From JBCDBY01 sp039182715 (lineage in GTDB: Bacteria; Planctomycetota; PLA2), in contig JBCDBY010000286.1 in assembly GCA_039182715.1 (NCBI GenBank), positions 1 through 5,981 of the forward strand: 5,981 nt of DNA, written 5' to 3'. This document shows positions 1 to 5,834 of this stretch, one piece after another. Both the position numbers and the translations under genes were made by a program. A model generated the notes under the pieces. It had not been told where the DNA came from and did not search any database. It saw nothing but the letters and a program-made list of their open reading frames with translations. Every line of letters starts with the position of its first letter. Positions within the stretch are counted from its first letter, which is position 1.

Positions 1-340
1 CGCCGCGTTCCAGCCGGTCGCGCGGCAGCTCTTCGGTGACGTCGAAGGTGCGGCCCGCCCAGACGCGCGCGTCGCCCGCTTCGTCGTAGACCGCCGCGCC
101 GTCGACGCGATCGAGCACCGCGCGCGCCGCCGCGAAGTCCGCGGCGGCCTCGCCCTCGACCGTCTCCGTGAGCGCGCGCGCCGCCTGCGTGGTCCGCGTG
201 CGCAGGTCGTTGAGCCGAGAGGTGAGCGCCTCCTCGCCGGCGACGAACTGCTCCTCCGCCGAGCGCTCCCGCGGCGCCACGGCAAGCAGGAGGAAGACCG
301 CGAGGGGCAGCAGCGCGCCCAGACGGAGAAGCAGCTTCAC
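1..340 (-). CDS. Putative membrane-anchored sensor histidine kinase, N-terminal part (runs off the window)
   Basis: Reading the minus strand from a GTG at 340-338 gives 113 codons without a stop to the window edge. The GTG overlaps the TGA of the upstream response regulator in a GTGA arrangement, which implies translational coupling. The product starts MKLLLRLGALLPLAVFLLLA, a signal anchor or transmembrane helix at about residues 3-21. An acidic, Ala/Arg-rich stretch (about 22-80) with helical or coiled-coil character follows, then a segment (VYDEAGDARVWAGRTFDV) resembling the start of a periplasmic sensor domain. The kinase domains (HisKA, HATPase) would lie outside the window, so the kinase assignment is inferred only from topology and from its place directly after an NtrC-type regulator. 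Another membrane sensor protein is possible. That it is a real coding region is well supported by the overlap and codon pattern. Confidence 0.7.
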   Translation of the reverse strand, partial: MKLLLRLGALLPLAVFLLLAVAPRERSAEEQFVAGEEALTSRLNDLRTRTTQAARALTETVEGEAAADFAAARAVLDRVDGAAVYDEAGDARVWAGRTFDVTEELPRDRLERG

Positions 341-1710
341 GCCGTCGGTTTCTTGAGCTGGTACTTGTCGATCTTCTTGTAGAGATTCGATCGCTGCATG
401 CCGAGCATTTCGGCGGTGCGCTTCACGTTCCAGCCGTTCTCGAGCAGGCGGCGCTCGAGGAACTCGCGCTCCGCGGTGTCCTTGAACTCCTCGAAGCTCG
501 CGACGCCGCGGTACGGGTCCTCGGTGAGCGCGCTCGTCTTGGCGCCGACCGCCTTGGTCACGTCCGCCTCGCTGATCTCCTCGCTCGGCGAGAGGATCGC
601 GAGATGCTCGATGACGTTGCGCAGCTGGCGCACGTTGCCCGGCCAGTCCTCGCGTTGCAGCGCCTGGTTGGCGTCGAAGCCGAGCACGCGCAGCGGCGTG
701 CCGTTGCGGCGCGTCGCCTCCTCGAGGAAGGAGCCGGCGAGCAGCGCGATGTCGTCGCGGCGTTCGCGCAGCGGGGGCGAGGTCAGCTCGACCACGTTGA
801 GGCGGTAGTAGAGATCCTCGCGGAAGTTGCCTTCGGCCACCTCGGCGACGAGGTCCTTGTTGGTCGCGGCGAGCACGCGCACGTCGACCTCGATCGGCTC
901 GTTCCCGCCGACGCGCTCGATCTTGTTCTGCTCGAGCACGCGCAGCACCTTGGCCTGCGCCGCGAGATCCATGTCGCCGACCTCGTCGAGGAAGAGCGTG
1001 CCGCCGTGGGCGAGCTCGAACTTGCCCTTCTTCTGGCTGTGCGCGCCGGTGAATGACCCCTTTTCGTGCCCGAACAGCTCGCTTTCGAGCAGGTCCTTGG
1101 GGATCGCCGCGCAGTTCACGTCGACGAAGGGGCCGTCGGCGCGGGTGGAGAGATCGTGCAGGCGGCGCGCGATCAGCTCCTTGCCGCTGCCGTTCTCGCC
1201 GGTGATCAGCACACGCGCCTGCGTGGGCGCGACGCGGTCGATCGAGGCGAGCAGCTCGCGCACCGGCTTGCTCGACCCGAGGATGGGGGCGGCGTCGCGC
1301 GTGCGCAGCTTGGTGTTCTCGCGCGCCAGCGTGGTGGTCTGCATGGCGTTGCGGGCGAGCAGCAGCACGCGATCGCGGTCGAGCGGCTTCTCGAGGAAGT
1401 CGAAGGCGCCCTGCTGGGTCGCCTTGACCGCGGTCTCGATCGTGCCATGGCCGGAAATCATGACGACCGGCAGGTCGGGACGCAGCTGCCGGAGTTCCGC
1501 GAGGATCTCCATGCCGTCGCGGCCGGGCATCTTGATGTCGAGGAAGACGAGACCCACGTGGGGGTCCTGGGCGGCCGCGAGACCGGCCGCGCCGTCCTCC
1601 GCGAGCACCGCCTCGAGCCGGGCGCTGCGCAACGTCATGCGGAGCGCTTCCCGGATCGCCTGCTCGTCGTCGATAATCAGGGCTTTCATCTTGCCGTTTG
1701 TGGACATCAT
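337..1710 (-). CDS. Sigma-54-dependent NtrC-family response regulator
   Basis: A 457-residue protein of normal length for NtrC-type activators, which drive open-complex formation by sigma-54 RNA polymerase. The receiver domain (about 8-125) has the acidic pocket D14/D15, phospho-acceptor D58 (VFLDIKMPG), S86 and K108 (FLEKP). The AAA+ domain (about 143-375) has Walker A GENGSGKE at 171-178, the sigma-54 contact loop as GSFTGA at 218-223, Walker B LFLDE at 239-243, and the REDLYYRLNV and WPGNVRQLRN blocks. A Fis-type helix-turn-helix (about 412-450, NVKRTAEMLGMQRSNLYKKI) ends the protein and looks NtrX-like. I chose the ATG at 1710 because GGAGG lies 5 nt upstream; the adjacent ATG at 1707 is equally usable. 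The same frame stays open far upstream, but that part is antisense to the sigma gene. It is probably co-transcribed with the downstream membrane protein and driven by the sigma-54 promoter at 1778-1791. Target genes cannot be read from the sequence. Confidence 0.95.
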   Translation of the reverse strand: MMSTNGKMKALIIDDEQAIREALRMTLRSARLEAVLAEDGAAGLAAAQDPHVGLVFLDIKMPGRDGMEILAELRQLRPDLPVVMISGHGTIETAVKATQQGAFDFLEKPLDRDRVLLLARNAMQTTTLARENTKLRTRDAAPILGSSKPVRELLASIDRVAPTQARVLITGENGSGKELIARRLHDLSTRADGPFVDVNCAAIPKDLLESELFGHEKGSFTGAHSQKKGKFELAHGGTLFLDEVGDMDLAAQAKVLRVLEQNKIERVGGNEPIEVDVRVLAATNKDLVAEVAEGNFREDLYYRLNVVELTSPPLRERRDDIALLAGSFLEEATRRNGTPLRVLGFDANQALQREDWPGNVRQLRNVIEHLAILSPSEEISEADVTKAVGAKTSALTEDPYRGVASFEEFKDTAEREFLERRLLENGWNVKRTAEMLGMQRSNLYKKIDKYQLKKPTA

Positions 1711-1714
1711 CCTG

Positions 1715-1720
1715 TCCTCC
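1715..1720 (-). promoter_or_regulatory. Shine-Dalgarno of the response regulator, inside a small hairpin
   Basis: On the minus strand GGAGGA precedes the ATG pair at 1710/1707 with 5 or 8 nt spacing from GGAGG, which fixes the start of the regulator. The same bases form one side of an imperfect hairpin at 1713-1730: TGTCC pairs with GGACA, followed by a C-A mismatch and a further C-G pair. The ribosome-binding site could therefore be partly masked in the mRNA. Confidence 0.7.
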
Positions 1721-1777
1721 AGAGGGGACACTTCAAGGGGTTTTTGGGCGTTTGCCAGCCTTTTCCCCCCGAGTAGG

Positions 1778-1791
1778 GCAAAGCGGGTGCC
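1778..1791 (-). promoter_or_regulatory. Sigma-54 (-24/-12) promoter of the response regulator
   Basis: The minus strand reads GGCACCCGCTTTGC. It keeps the sigma-54 core GGCAC-N5-TTGC with the required ten bases between the -24 GG (1791-1790) and the -12 GC (1779-1778). Differences from the full consensus are at the less constrained first T, the G after GGCAC and the terminal W. Transcription would start near 1766, giving a 5' leader of about 56 nt before the ATG at 1710. The downstream gene is itself a sigma-54 activator, so autoactivation is a natural inference. Enhancer sites would then fall inside the 5' end of the divergent sigma gene; I did not identify any. Confidence 0.65.
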
Positions 1792-1815
1792 GGGTGCGTT
1801 TCCTAGTGTGTAGGT

Positions 1816-2400
1816 ATGGCAGTCGCCGGCGAACCCCTCATGCTCCGGATGGCCTCCGGGGACGTGGCGGCCTTCGAGGAACTTCTCGAAGGCTTCCAGG
1901 GGGCGGCGTACCGCTTCGCCTACCGGATCTTCCGCGACCGGCAAATCGCGGAGGACGTGTCGCAGGAGTTCTTCTTCAAGCTCTACCGCAACGCGCACAA
2001 GTACAAGCCCGCGGGCAAGTTCAAGACCTACTTCTACACCGTGCTCAACAACCTCTGTCTCGACACCCTGCGCCGGATGAACCGGAAGTCGCTCCCCGAC
2101 TTCCAGTCGTTCGAGAACCCGGTGCTGGACGGAATGCCGGTGGGCGAGGACGTGGGCGCGCCCGGGGCGGCAGCGGAGCTGAACGAAGAGAAACGGCTGG
2201 TGCGGGAGGCGATCGGGCGGCTGCCCGACGCGCAGCGCCAGGTCATCGTCCTGCGGGAGCTGGAGCAATTGAAGTATCGCGAGATCGCGGAGGTATTGGG
2301 TCTTTCCCTCAATGAGGTAAAGGTATTGATTCATCGGGGCCGCAAGACCCTGGTGAAGCACCTCAAGCGGTCGCCGCTATTCGAGGGTATCGAGAGCTAG
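1816..2400 (+). CDS. ECF-type RNA polymerase sigma factor (sigma-70 family, RpoE-like)
   Basis: A 194-residue protein with the two-domain ECF layout. Region 2 (about 20-90) contains the core-binding and -10 recognition helices, including IAEDVSQEFFFKLYRNA and FKTYFYTVLNNLCLDTLRR. A variable linker (about 91-124) follows, then region 4 (about 125-183), LPDAQRQVIVLRELEQLKYR followed by the helix-turn-helix EIAEVLGLSLNEVKVLIHRG that reads the -35 element. Length is typical for the class. The ATG at 1816 is the first possible start, because an in-frame TAG lies at 1804-1806; the only upstream purine run is a weak TAGG. It is followed after 13 nt by a membrane anti-sigma gene, the usual ECF pairing. 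I found no clear GGAAC/CGTC-type ECF promoter upstream, so autoregulation is not demonstrated. Codons in the region 4 segment are noticeably more A/T-ending than in the rest of the gene. Confidence 0.93.
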   Translation: MAVAGEPLMLRMASGDVAAFEELLEGFQGAAYRFAYRIFRDRQIAEDVSQEFFFKLYRNAHKYKPAGKFKTYFYTVLNNLCLDTLRRMNRKSLPDFQSFENPVLDGMPVGEDVGAPGAAAELNEEKRLVREAIGRLPDAQRQVIVLRELEQLKYREIAEVLGLSLNEVKVLIHRGRKTLVKHLKRSPLFEGIES

Positions 2401-2413
2401 GAAACCGGAAGTC

Positions 2414-4063
2414 ATGATCAGCGATGAGCTGCGTGAGTTGATCTCCGCCTATGTGGACGGCGAGTTGCCGCATGGCGACGCGTCGCGCCTCGAGGAGAGC
2501 GCCAAGCGGGACCCGCGTCTGCGCGGCTACATTGCCGCGTACCGGCGTCTGGGCGACTCGCTTCGCGTGTGGGATGTCGAAGAACACGCGTCCCTGGATG
2601 CCGGCAACGGGATCTCCGAGCAGTTCCGCGACCGCGTGATGGCGCGCGTGCGCGCCTACGAGTCGGAGCGTCGGCACGAACAGGTCATCGTGCCCATCTC
2701 CTGGTGGCAGAAGCCGGCCGCCGTCGCGGCGGCGCTGCTCTGCGCCGTGCTCGTCGGCGTCCTCGCGGCGACCTCCGGTGAGCCGGAGACGTTGACGATC
2801 GCGTCGGCCGACGACGCGCCGACGGTGAGCGTCGACGTGGCGCCGCTGGGCAGTTTCGTCGTGCGGCCGGACGCGTCGGACGTGACGCCGCGCACGCGCG
2901 ACATCAAGACCTATCCCGAAGACTTCTTCGGCGAGACCATCCGCCACGAGACGCGCGGTCTGCCGGTCGAGATCGACGGCGAGCGCGTCTATGCACGCAG
3001 CCGCCGCGCGGCCGACGCGCTGGTCTGGATTCGCGACATCAGTAAGGACTTCCGCCGCTCGACGCCCAAGCCGGAGTTCCGCGAGACGCGCACCGGCGCG
3101 CGCGCGAACCTGTTCGTCATGGGCCTCACGAAGGGCGTGCAGGCCGAGCGGACCGAGTTCGCCGGGCTGATGGGCGTGCGCTTCGAGATGCAGGAGGGCG
3201 CGGTCCCCGCCACGATGGTCGCAGCGGTGCGCGCGCCGACGCGACGCGAGAGCAAGGGCGGCGAAGACGTCGTGGCCGCCGACCTCGGCTCGGACGAGTA
3301 CTACGTCCGCGTCGGAAGCGGCCACAAGCCGGTGCTGACGCTGATGGGCGAGGTCTGGGTCGAGACCGACGAGAACCCGCGCAGCAAGGACTACAAGCGC
3401 GTCCGCATCGTCAGCGGCTCCAACTACATCCGCACCTCCGAGCTGGTGCGCATGGTGTGGGGCAGCGAGGCGGTGCAGTCGAATCCGGCGCGCGTCTTCG
3501 GACTGCGGCCGGAATCGCTCATCGTCGGCCCGAAGACGCGCGCCGCGCTTCTGGGCGCCAACGGGCGCTCGGACAAGGTGTTGGCCACGTTGGCACGCCT
3601 CTATGGGCCGAAGGACGTCGTGGCGGCGAGCCGCGCCAACCGGCGCGCCCGCGATGCCGCCGTCGAGCGCATGACGCGTTCGCTGGCGCGCGACGGCCGG
3701 TCGACCGGCTTCGTCGTGATGTCGGCGCAGGGGGAGCTGCTCGGCGCCGAGCTGTTCGCCAGCCATGCGCTCATGATGGAGTTCGCGCCGCGGCTCTTGC
3801 AGGGGTACCTGCTCGAGGCGGGCCCGAAGATCCAGCTCAAGCCGGCCAACGGCGGCACGGCGCGCGCGCGCAAGGCGGTCGAGGACCAGCTCGGCGAGCG
3901 GCTGCCGCAGCTCGCGCAGCGCATCGACGACGCCCGCACCGCCTGGGAAGACGTGCCCAAGGGCATGCGCCAGGTCAACCTGGTCGCCCACAGCGGTCGC
4001 GTCGTCGCGCACGGCCTGTTCGTCGGCAAGCAGCTGGTGCAGCTGAGCGTCTTCGGCGGATAG
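2414..4063 (+). CDS. Transmembrane anti-sigma factor with large exported ARPP-1/DUF6569-like domain
   Basis: A 549-residue protein lying 13 nt after the sigma gene; AGGAAA ends 9 nt before the ATG. Residues 1-60 (ELRELISAYVDGELPHGDAS, then RLEESAKRDPRLRGYIAAYR) match the N-terminal anti-sigma fold seen in RseA/RsiW-like proteins, but there is no HxxxCxxC zinc motif: no Cys occurs before residue 110. One membrane helix follows at about 101-120 (PAAVAAALLCAVLVGVLAAT). The remaining 430 residues should be periplasmic, far larger than in most anti-sigmas. Within them, ANLFVMGLTKG (231-241), HKPVLTLMGEVWV (304-316) and GFVVMSAQGELLGAELFASH (432-451) followed by RLLQGYLLEA (460-469) resemble what I recall of ARPP-1/DUF6569 proteins. 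That match is from memory, with moderate confidence. The likely role is to hold the ECF sigma at the membrane and release it after an envelope signal. The antisense strand is also open for 549 codons, but that is a GC-rich shadow. Confidence 0.85.
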   Translation: MISDELRELISAYVDGELPHGDASRLEESAKRDPRLRGYIAAYRRLGDSLRVWDVEEHASLDAGNGISEQFRDRVMARVRAYESERRHEQVIVPISWWQKPAAVAAALLCAVLVGVLAATSGEPETLTIASADDAPTVSVDVAPLGSFVVRPDASDVTPRTRDIKTYPEDFFGETIRHETRGLPVEIDGERVYARSRRAADALVWIRDISKDFRRSTPKPEFRETRTGARANLFVMGLTKGVQAERTEFAGLMGVRFEMQEGAVPATMVAAVRAPTRRESKGGEDVVAADLGSDEYYVRVGSGHKPVLTLMGEVWVETDENPRSKDYKRVRIVSGSNYIRTSELVRMVWGSEAVQSNPARVFGLRPESLIVGPKTRAALLGANGRSDKVLATLARLYGPKDVVAASRANRRARDAAVERMTRSLARDGRSTGFVVMSAQGELLGAELFASHALMMEFAPRLLQGYLLEAGPKIQLKPANGGTARARKAVEDQLGERLPQLAQRIDDARTAWEDVPKGMRQVNLVAHSGRVVAHGLFVGKQLVQLSVFGG

Positions 4064-4067
4064 CGGT

Positions 4068-4192
4068 CACGTTGGACGTTCGACGTTTGACGTTCGACGT
4101 CGAACCAGCATCCGGTCGTTCCAGCGCTCGTCGAAGTCTCCGAAGGACTTCCTGCGGCCACGTCCAACGTCGAACGTCAAACGTCCAACGTG
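4068..4192. repeat. Long inverted repeat made of degenerate 7-bp tandem units, between convergent genes
   Basis: The left arm (4068-4100) is CACGTTGG followed by further ACGTTNG-type heptamers. The right arm (4160-4192) is its reverse complement over 30 of 33 positions. The three mismatches fall at arm positions 14, 21 and 28, the variable base of each 7-bp unit. The 59-bp centre (4101-4159) holds a second perfect inverted repeat, GAAGTC at 4133-4138 and GACTTC at 4146-4151. It begins 4 bp after the anti-sigma stop and ends 1 bp before the stop of the minus-strand small gene. That position suits a bidirectional transcription barrier or 3'-end-stabilising hairpin. No T-tract follows either arm, so a classic intrinsic terminator is not supported. 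It may also be one copy of a dispersed genomic repeat family. Confidence 0.85.
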
Positions 4193-4193
4193 C

Positions 4194-4376
4194 CTAGTCG
4201 ACGGGGGTCTCGCGGCCGAGCGGGAAGGGCTCGATCAGCGCCAGCCAGTACCGCACGTCGGCGCCGGTCCACTCGTCGGCGGGGCGCAGGATGCGGGAGG
4301 CACGACGGCGCGTCCGGCTCCGGAGAGCCGCCTGCGTGAGCGCCAGCGTGAGAAGGAGAACCGTGATCTGGGTCAT
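4194..4376 (-). CDS. Small putative single-pass membrane protein, function unknown
   Basis: A 60-residue reading frame starting at ATG 4376-4374. AAAGGGA lies about 8 nt upstream on the minus strand as a possible ribosome-binding site. The N-terminus MTQITVLLLTLALTQAAL forms a hydrophobic helix (about 3-18), followed at once by an Arg-rich stretch (RSRTRRRASR). The positive-inside rule then places the C-terminus in the cytoplasm. The tail (ILRPADEWTGADVRYWLALI, then EPFPLGRETPVD) is amphipathic and Trp/Pro-containing. I recognise no family. It is divergent from the endonuclease V gene and convergent with the anti-sigma gene, and its stop abuts the inverted repeat. Support comes from the start signal, the coherent membrane topology and the lack of a competing gene here; a spurious frame in GC-rich DNA cannot be excluded. 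Confidence 0.5.
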   Translation of the reverse strand: MTQITVLLLTLALTQAALRSRTRRRASRILRPADEWTGADVRYWLALIEPFPLGRETPVD

Positions 4377-4392
4377 CGTTCCGTCCCTTTAA

Positions 4393-4430
4393 ACGTTCGG
4401 CCGGGGCGCGCGGTTACGTTCGGGCCCCGG
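4393..4430. repeat. Direct and inverted short repeats in the divergent region before endonuclease V
   Basis: ACGTTCGG occurs twice in the same orientation, at 4393-4400 and 4416-4423, spaced 23 bp start to start. Overlapping this, CCGGGGC at 4401-4407 is inverted as GCCCCGG at 4424-4430. The region separates the divergent small membrane protein gene and the endonuclease V gene, so regulatory binding sites are plausible but unproven. I could not identify a solid -35/-10 pair for either gene; TATGTT at 4431-4436 is a weak -10 look-alike almost touching the endonuclease start. Confidence 0.4.
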
Positions 4431-4445
4431 TATGTTTTGGAGCAA

Positions 4446-5126
4446 ATGTCCCGATTTCCCCGCACTTATCGGACGGCGGTCGCCAAGCAGATGGCGCTCC
4501 GCGACCGCATCGTGGTGCGCGGGGACGTGCGCAAGGTCCGCCGTATCGCCGGCGCCGACATCAGCTACGACCAGGGCAGCGACCTTTTCTTCGCCACCGT
4601 CGTCGTTCTCGGCTGGCCGGGCCTCGAGCTGATCGAGGTCGCCCACGTGCAGGGCAAGAGCCCGATGCCCTACATCCCGGGCCTGCTCTCCTTCCGCGAG
4701 GGGCCGACGCTGGTGCGCGCCTTCCGGAAGCTGGCCGTCAAGCCCGACCTGGCGGTCTTCGACGGGCACGGGCTCGCGCATCCGCGGCGTTTCGGCGTCG
4801 CCTGCCACCTCGGGCTGCTGCTCGACGTTCCCTCGATCGGCTGCGGCAAGACGCGGCTCGTGGGGGAGCACGAAGAGCCGGGACCGGCGGTCGGGGACTA
4901 TGCGCCGCTGCGCTTCGAGGGGCGCGTGGTCGGGCGCGTCGTCCGCACCCGCGAAGGGACGAAGCCGGTCTTCGTCTCCGCCGGCCATCGCATTGGACTG
5001 CCGGCTTCGATGCGCTGGATCCTGCGCTGCGGCGCCGGGTATCGGCTGCCGGAAACCACGCGTTGGGCGCACCGGCTCGCTAATCGAGAGCGAGCTCGTC
5101 GAGGAGCGCAAGCCCGTCGAAGTTGA
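4446..5126 (+). CDS. nfi: Endonuclease V (deoxyinosine 3'-endonuclease, EC 3.1.21.7)
   Basis: A 226-residue protein of normal endonuclease V length. The enzyme nicks DNA at the second phosphodiester bond 3' to deoxyinosine, starting repair of deaminated adenine. All family landmarks are visible: D38 in AGADISY, PYIPGLLSFREGP at 75-87 (Tyr76 of the strand-separating wedge and catalytic Glu85), VFDGHGLAHPR at 104-114 (metal-binding Asp106, His112), Lys135 in IGCGKTRLVG, PVFVSAGH at 174-181, and a terminal PETTRWAH block with His209. These correspond to D43, Y80, E89, D110, H116, K139 and H214 of the Thermotoga maritima enzyme, so an active nuclease is expected. I chose ATG 4446 because GGAG lies 3 nt upstream; TTG 4437 is in frame but has no ribosome-binding site. 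The 3' end overlaps the convergent lipoprotein gene by 47 bp, and the Arg-rich tail (RERARRGAQARRS) lies in that overlap. Confidence 0.96.
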   Translation: MSRFPRTYRTAVAKQMALRDRIVVRGDVRKVRRIAGADISYDQGSDLFFATVVVLGWPGLELIEVAHVQGKSPMPYIPGLLSFREGPTLVRAFRKLAVKPDLAVFDGHGLAHPRRFGVACHLGLLLDVPSIGCGKTRLVGEHEEPGPAVGDYAPLRFEGRVVGRVVRTREGTKPVFVSAGHRIGLPASMRWILRCGAGYRLPETTRWAHRLANRERARRGAQARRS

Positions 5127-5790
5127 GCGCGAGGACCGCGCTCCGACCGCGCAGCGCGGCGGAGCCGTGAGCCAGCGCATCCCCGCCCGGCATCGCGACG
5201 CGCACGTCGACCGAACCTTCGGTGAAGAAGAGGCCGAGCGCGCCGTCCGGCAGGCCGAACGCCTCGAGGCCGGCGAGCTGGGTGAAGTCGAGGTGCGCGA
5301 CGCAGCCGAGATCCGAAACGCGCTCGAAGCCGCCGTGCATCACCATGCCGCGCGCCGGGTCCTGCTCCATCAGAATCTCGCCCGACACGCGCGGGTCGCC
5401 GCCGAGCCGCAGCGCCACGCGATCGGCGAGCGCCGGGTCGTTCACCGGCAGGCCGTCGCGCTCGAACTCCAGTCCGAGGTCGAGACCGATCGTGGGGCAG
5501 GAGAGGTAGTAGCCGTCGGGTCGCGCCCGGAAGGTGCAGCCGAGTGCGAGCGCGGTCGCCTCCAGCTCCTCGACGTCGCGGGCGCGCGCGAGCGGCGCGA
5601 TGCGATCGGCGAGTTGCTGCAGCAACCGCAGGCCGTCCGCCACGCAGTCGTCCCGGATCTCCTCCGCTTCGGTCTGTGTGATCGCTTCGACCGTCGTCCC
5701 GCCGCCGCCGCACGCCGCGAGCGCGCACACCGCGACCAGGGCCGCGTCGCGCAAACGGAACGGAAGACCGACGAACCGACGAATTCTCAA
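5080..5790 (-). CDS. Predicted outer-membrane lipoprotein of unknown function
   Basis: From TTG 5790 this encodes 236 residues. The N-terminus is a lipoprotein signal: basic MRIRRFVGLPFRLR, hydrophobic AALVAVCA, and lipobox LAAC with the lipidated Cys at 27. GGGG follows, with no Asp at +2, so outer-membrane sorting is expected in a proteobacterium. The mature part has an acidic helical segment (EAITQTEAEEIRDDCVADGL, then RLLQQLADRI), two further Cys (in ALGCTF and YYLSCPTIG), and a beta-like C-terminal half ending in ALNFDGLALLDELALD. I recognise no family; a secreted binding protein would fit the shape, but that is a guess. TTG 5790 is preferred because GAGGGG lies 4 nt upstream and the lipobox then falls at normal distance. 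GTG 5793 or ATG 5925 are in-frame alternatives, but the latter would place 45 unlikely residues before the signal. Its own promoter appears at 5843-5848. Confidence 0.8.
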   Translation of the reverse strand: MRIRRFVGLPFRLRDAALVAVCALAACGGGGTTVEAITQTEAEEIRDDCVADGLRLLQQLADRIAPLARARDVEELEATALALGCTFRARPDGYYLSCPTIGLDLGLEFERDGLPVNDPALADRVALRLGGDPRVSGEILMEQDPARGMVMHGGFERVSDLGCVAHLDFTQLAGLEAFGLPDGALGLFFTEGSVDVRVAMPGGDALAHGSAALRGRSAVLALNFDGLALLDELALD

Positions 5791-5834
5791 GACACCCCTC
5801 GCGTGCAGATGGGAATCGCACGCGCCATACCGGA

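Noticed and set aside
1752..1779. TTGCCA (1752-1757) and TAGGGC (1774-1779) as a housekeeping promoter for the ECF sigma gene
   Set aside because: The -10 candidate matches the consensus poorly, and such matches are expected by chance.
1784..1797. Tandem CGGGTGC CGGGTGC
   Set aside because: Two copies only, partly overlapping the sigma-54 promoter core; too short to call a functional repeat.
604..1813. Several long plus-strand frames opposite the response regulator
   Set aside because: Low-complexity Ser/Arg or Ala/Val/Glu-rich shadows of the AAA+ and receiver domain coding strand.
1711..2361. Upstream extension of the response-regulator frame to 674 residues
   Set aside because: It is antisense to the well-supported ECF sigma gene, low-complexity and His/Arg/Leu-rich. 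The receiver domain and a strong ribosome-binding site start at 1710.
2363..4012. 549-codon open frame on the minus strand opposite the anti-sigma gene
   Set aside because: Composition is Arg/Ala/His-rich as expected for the antisense of GC-rich coding DNA. No domain is recognisable, and the plus-strand frame has clear anti-sigma and membrane features and follows the sigma gene.
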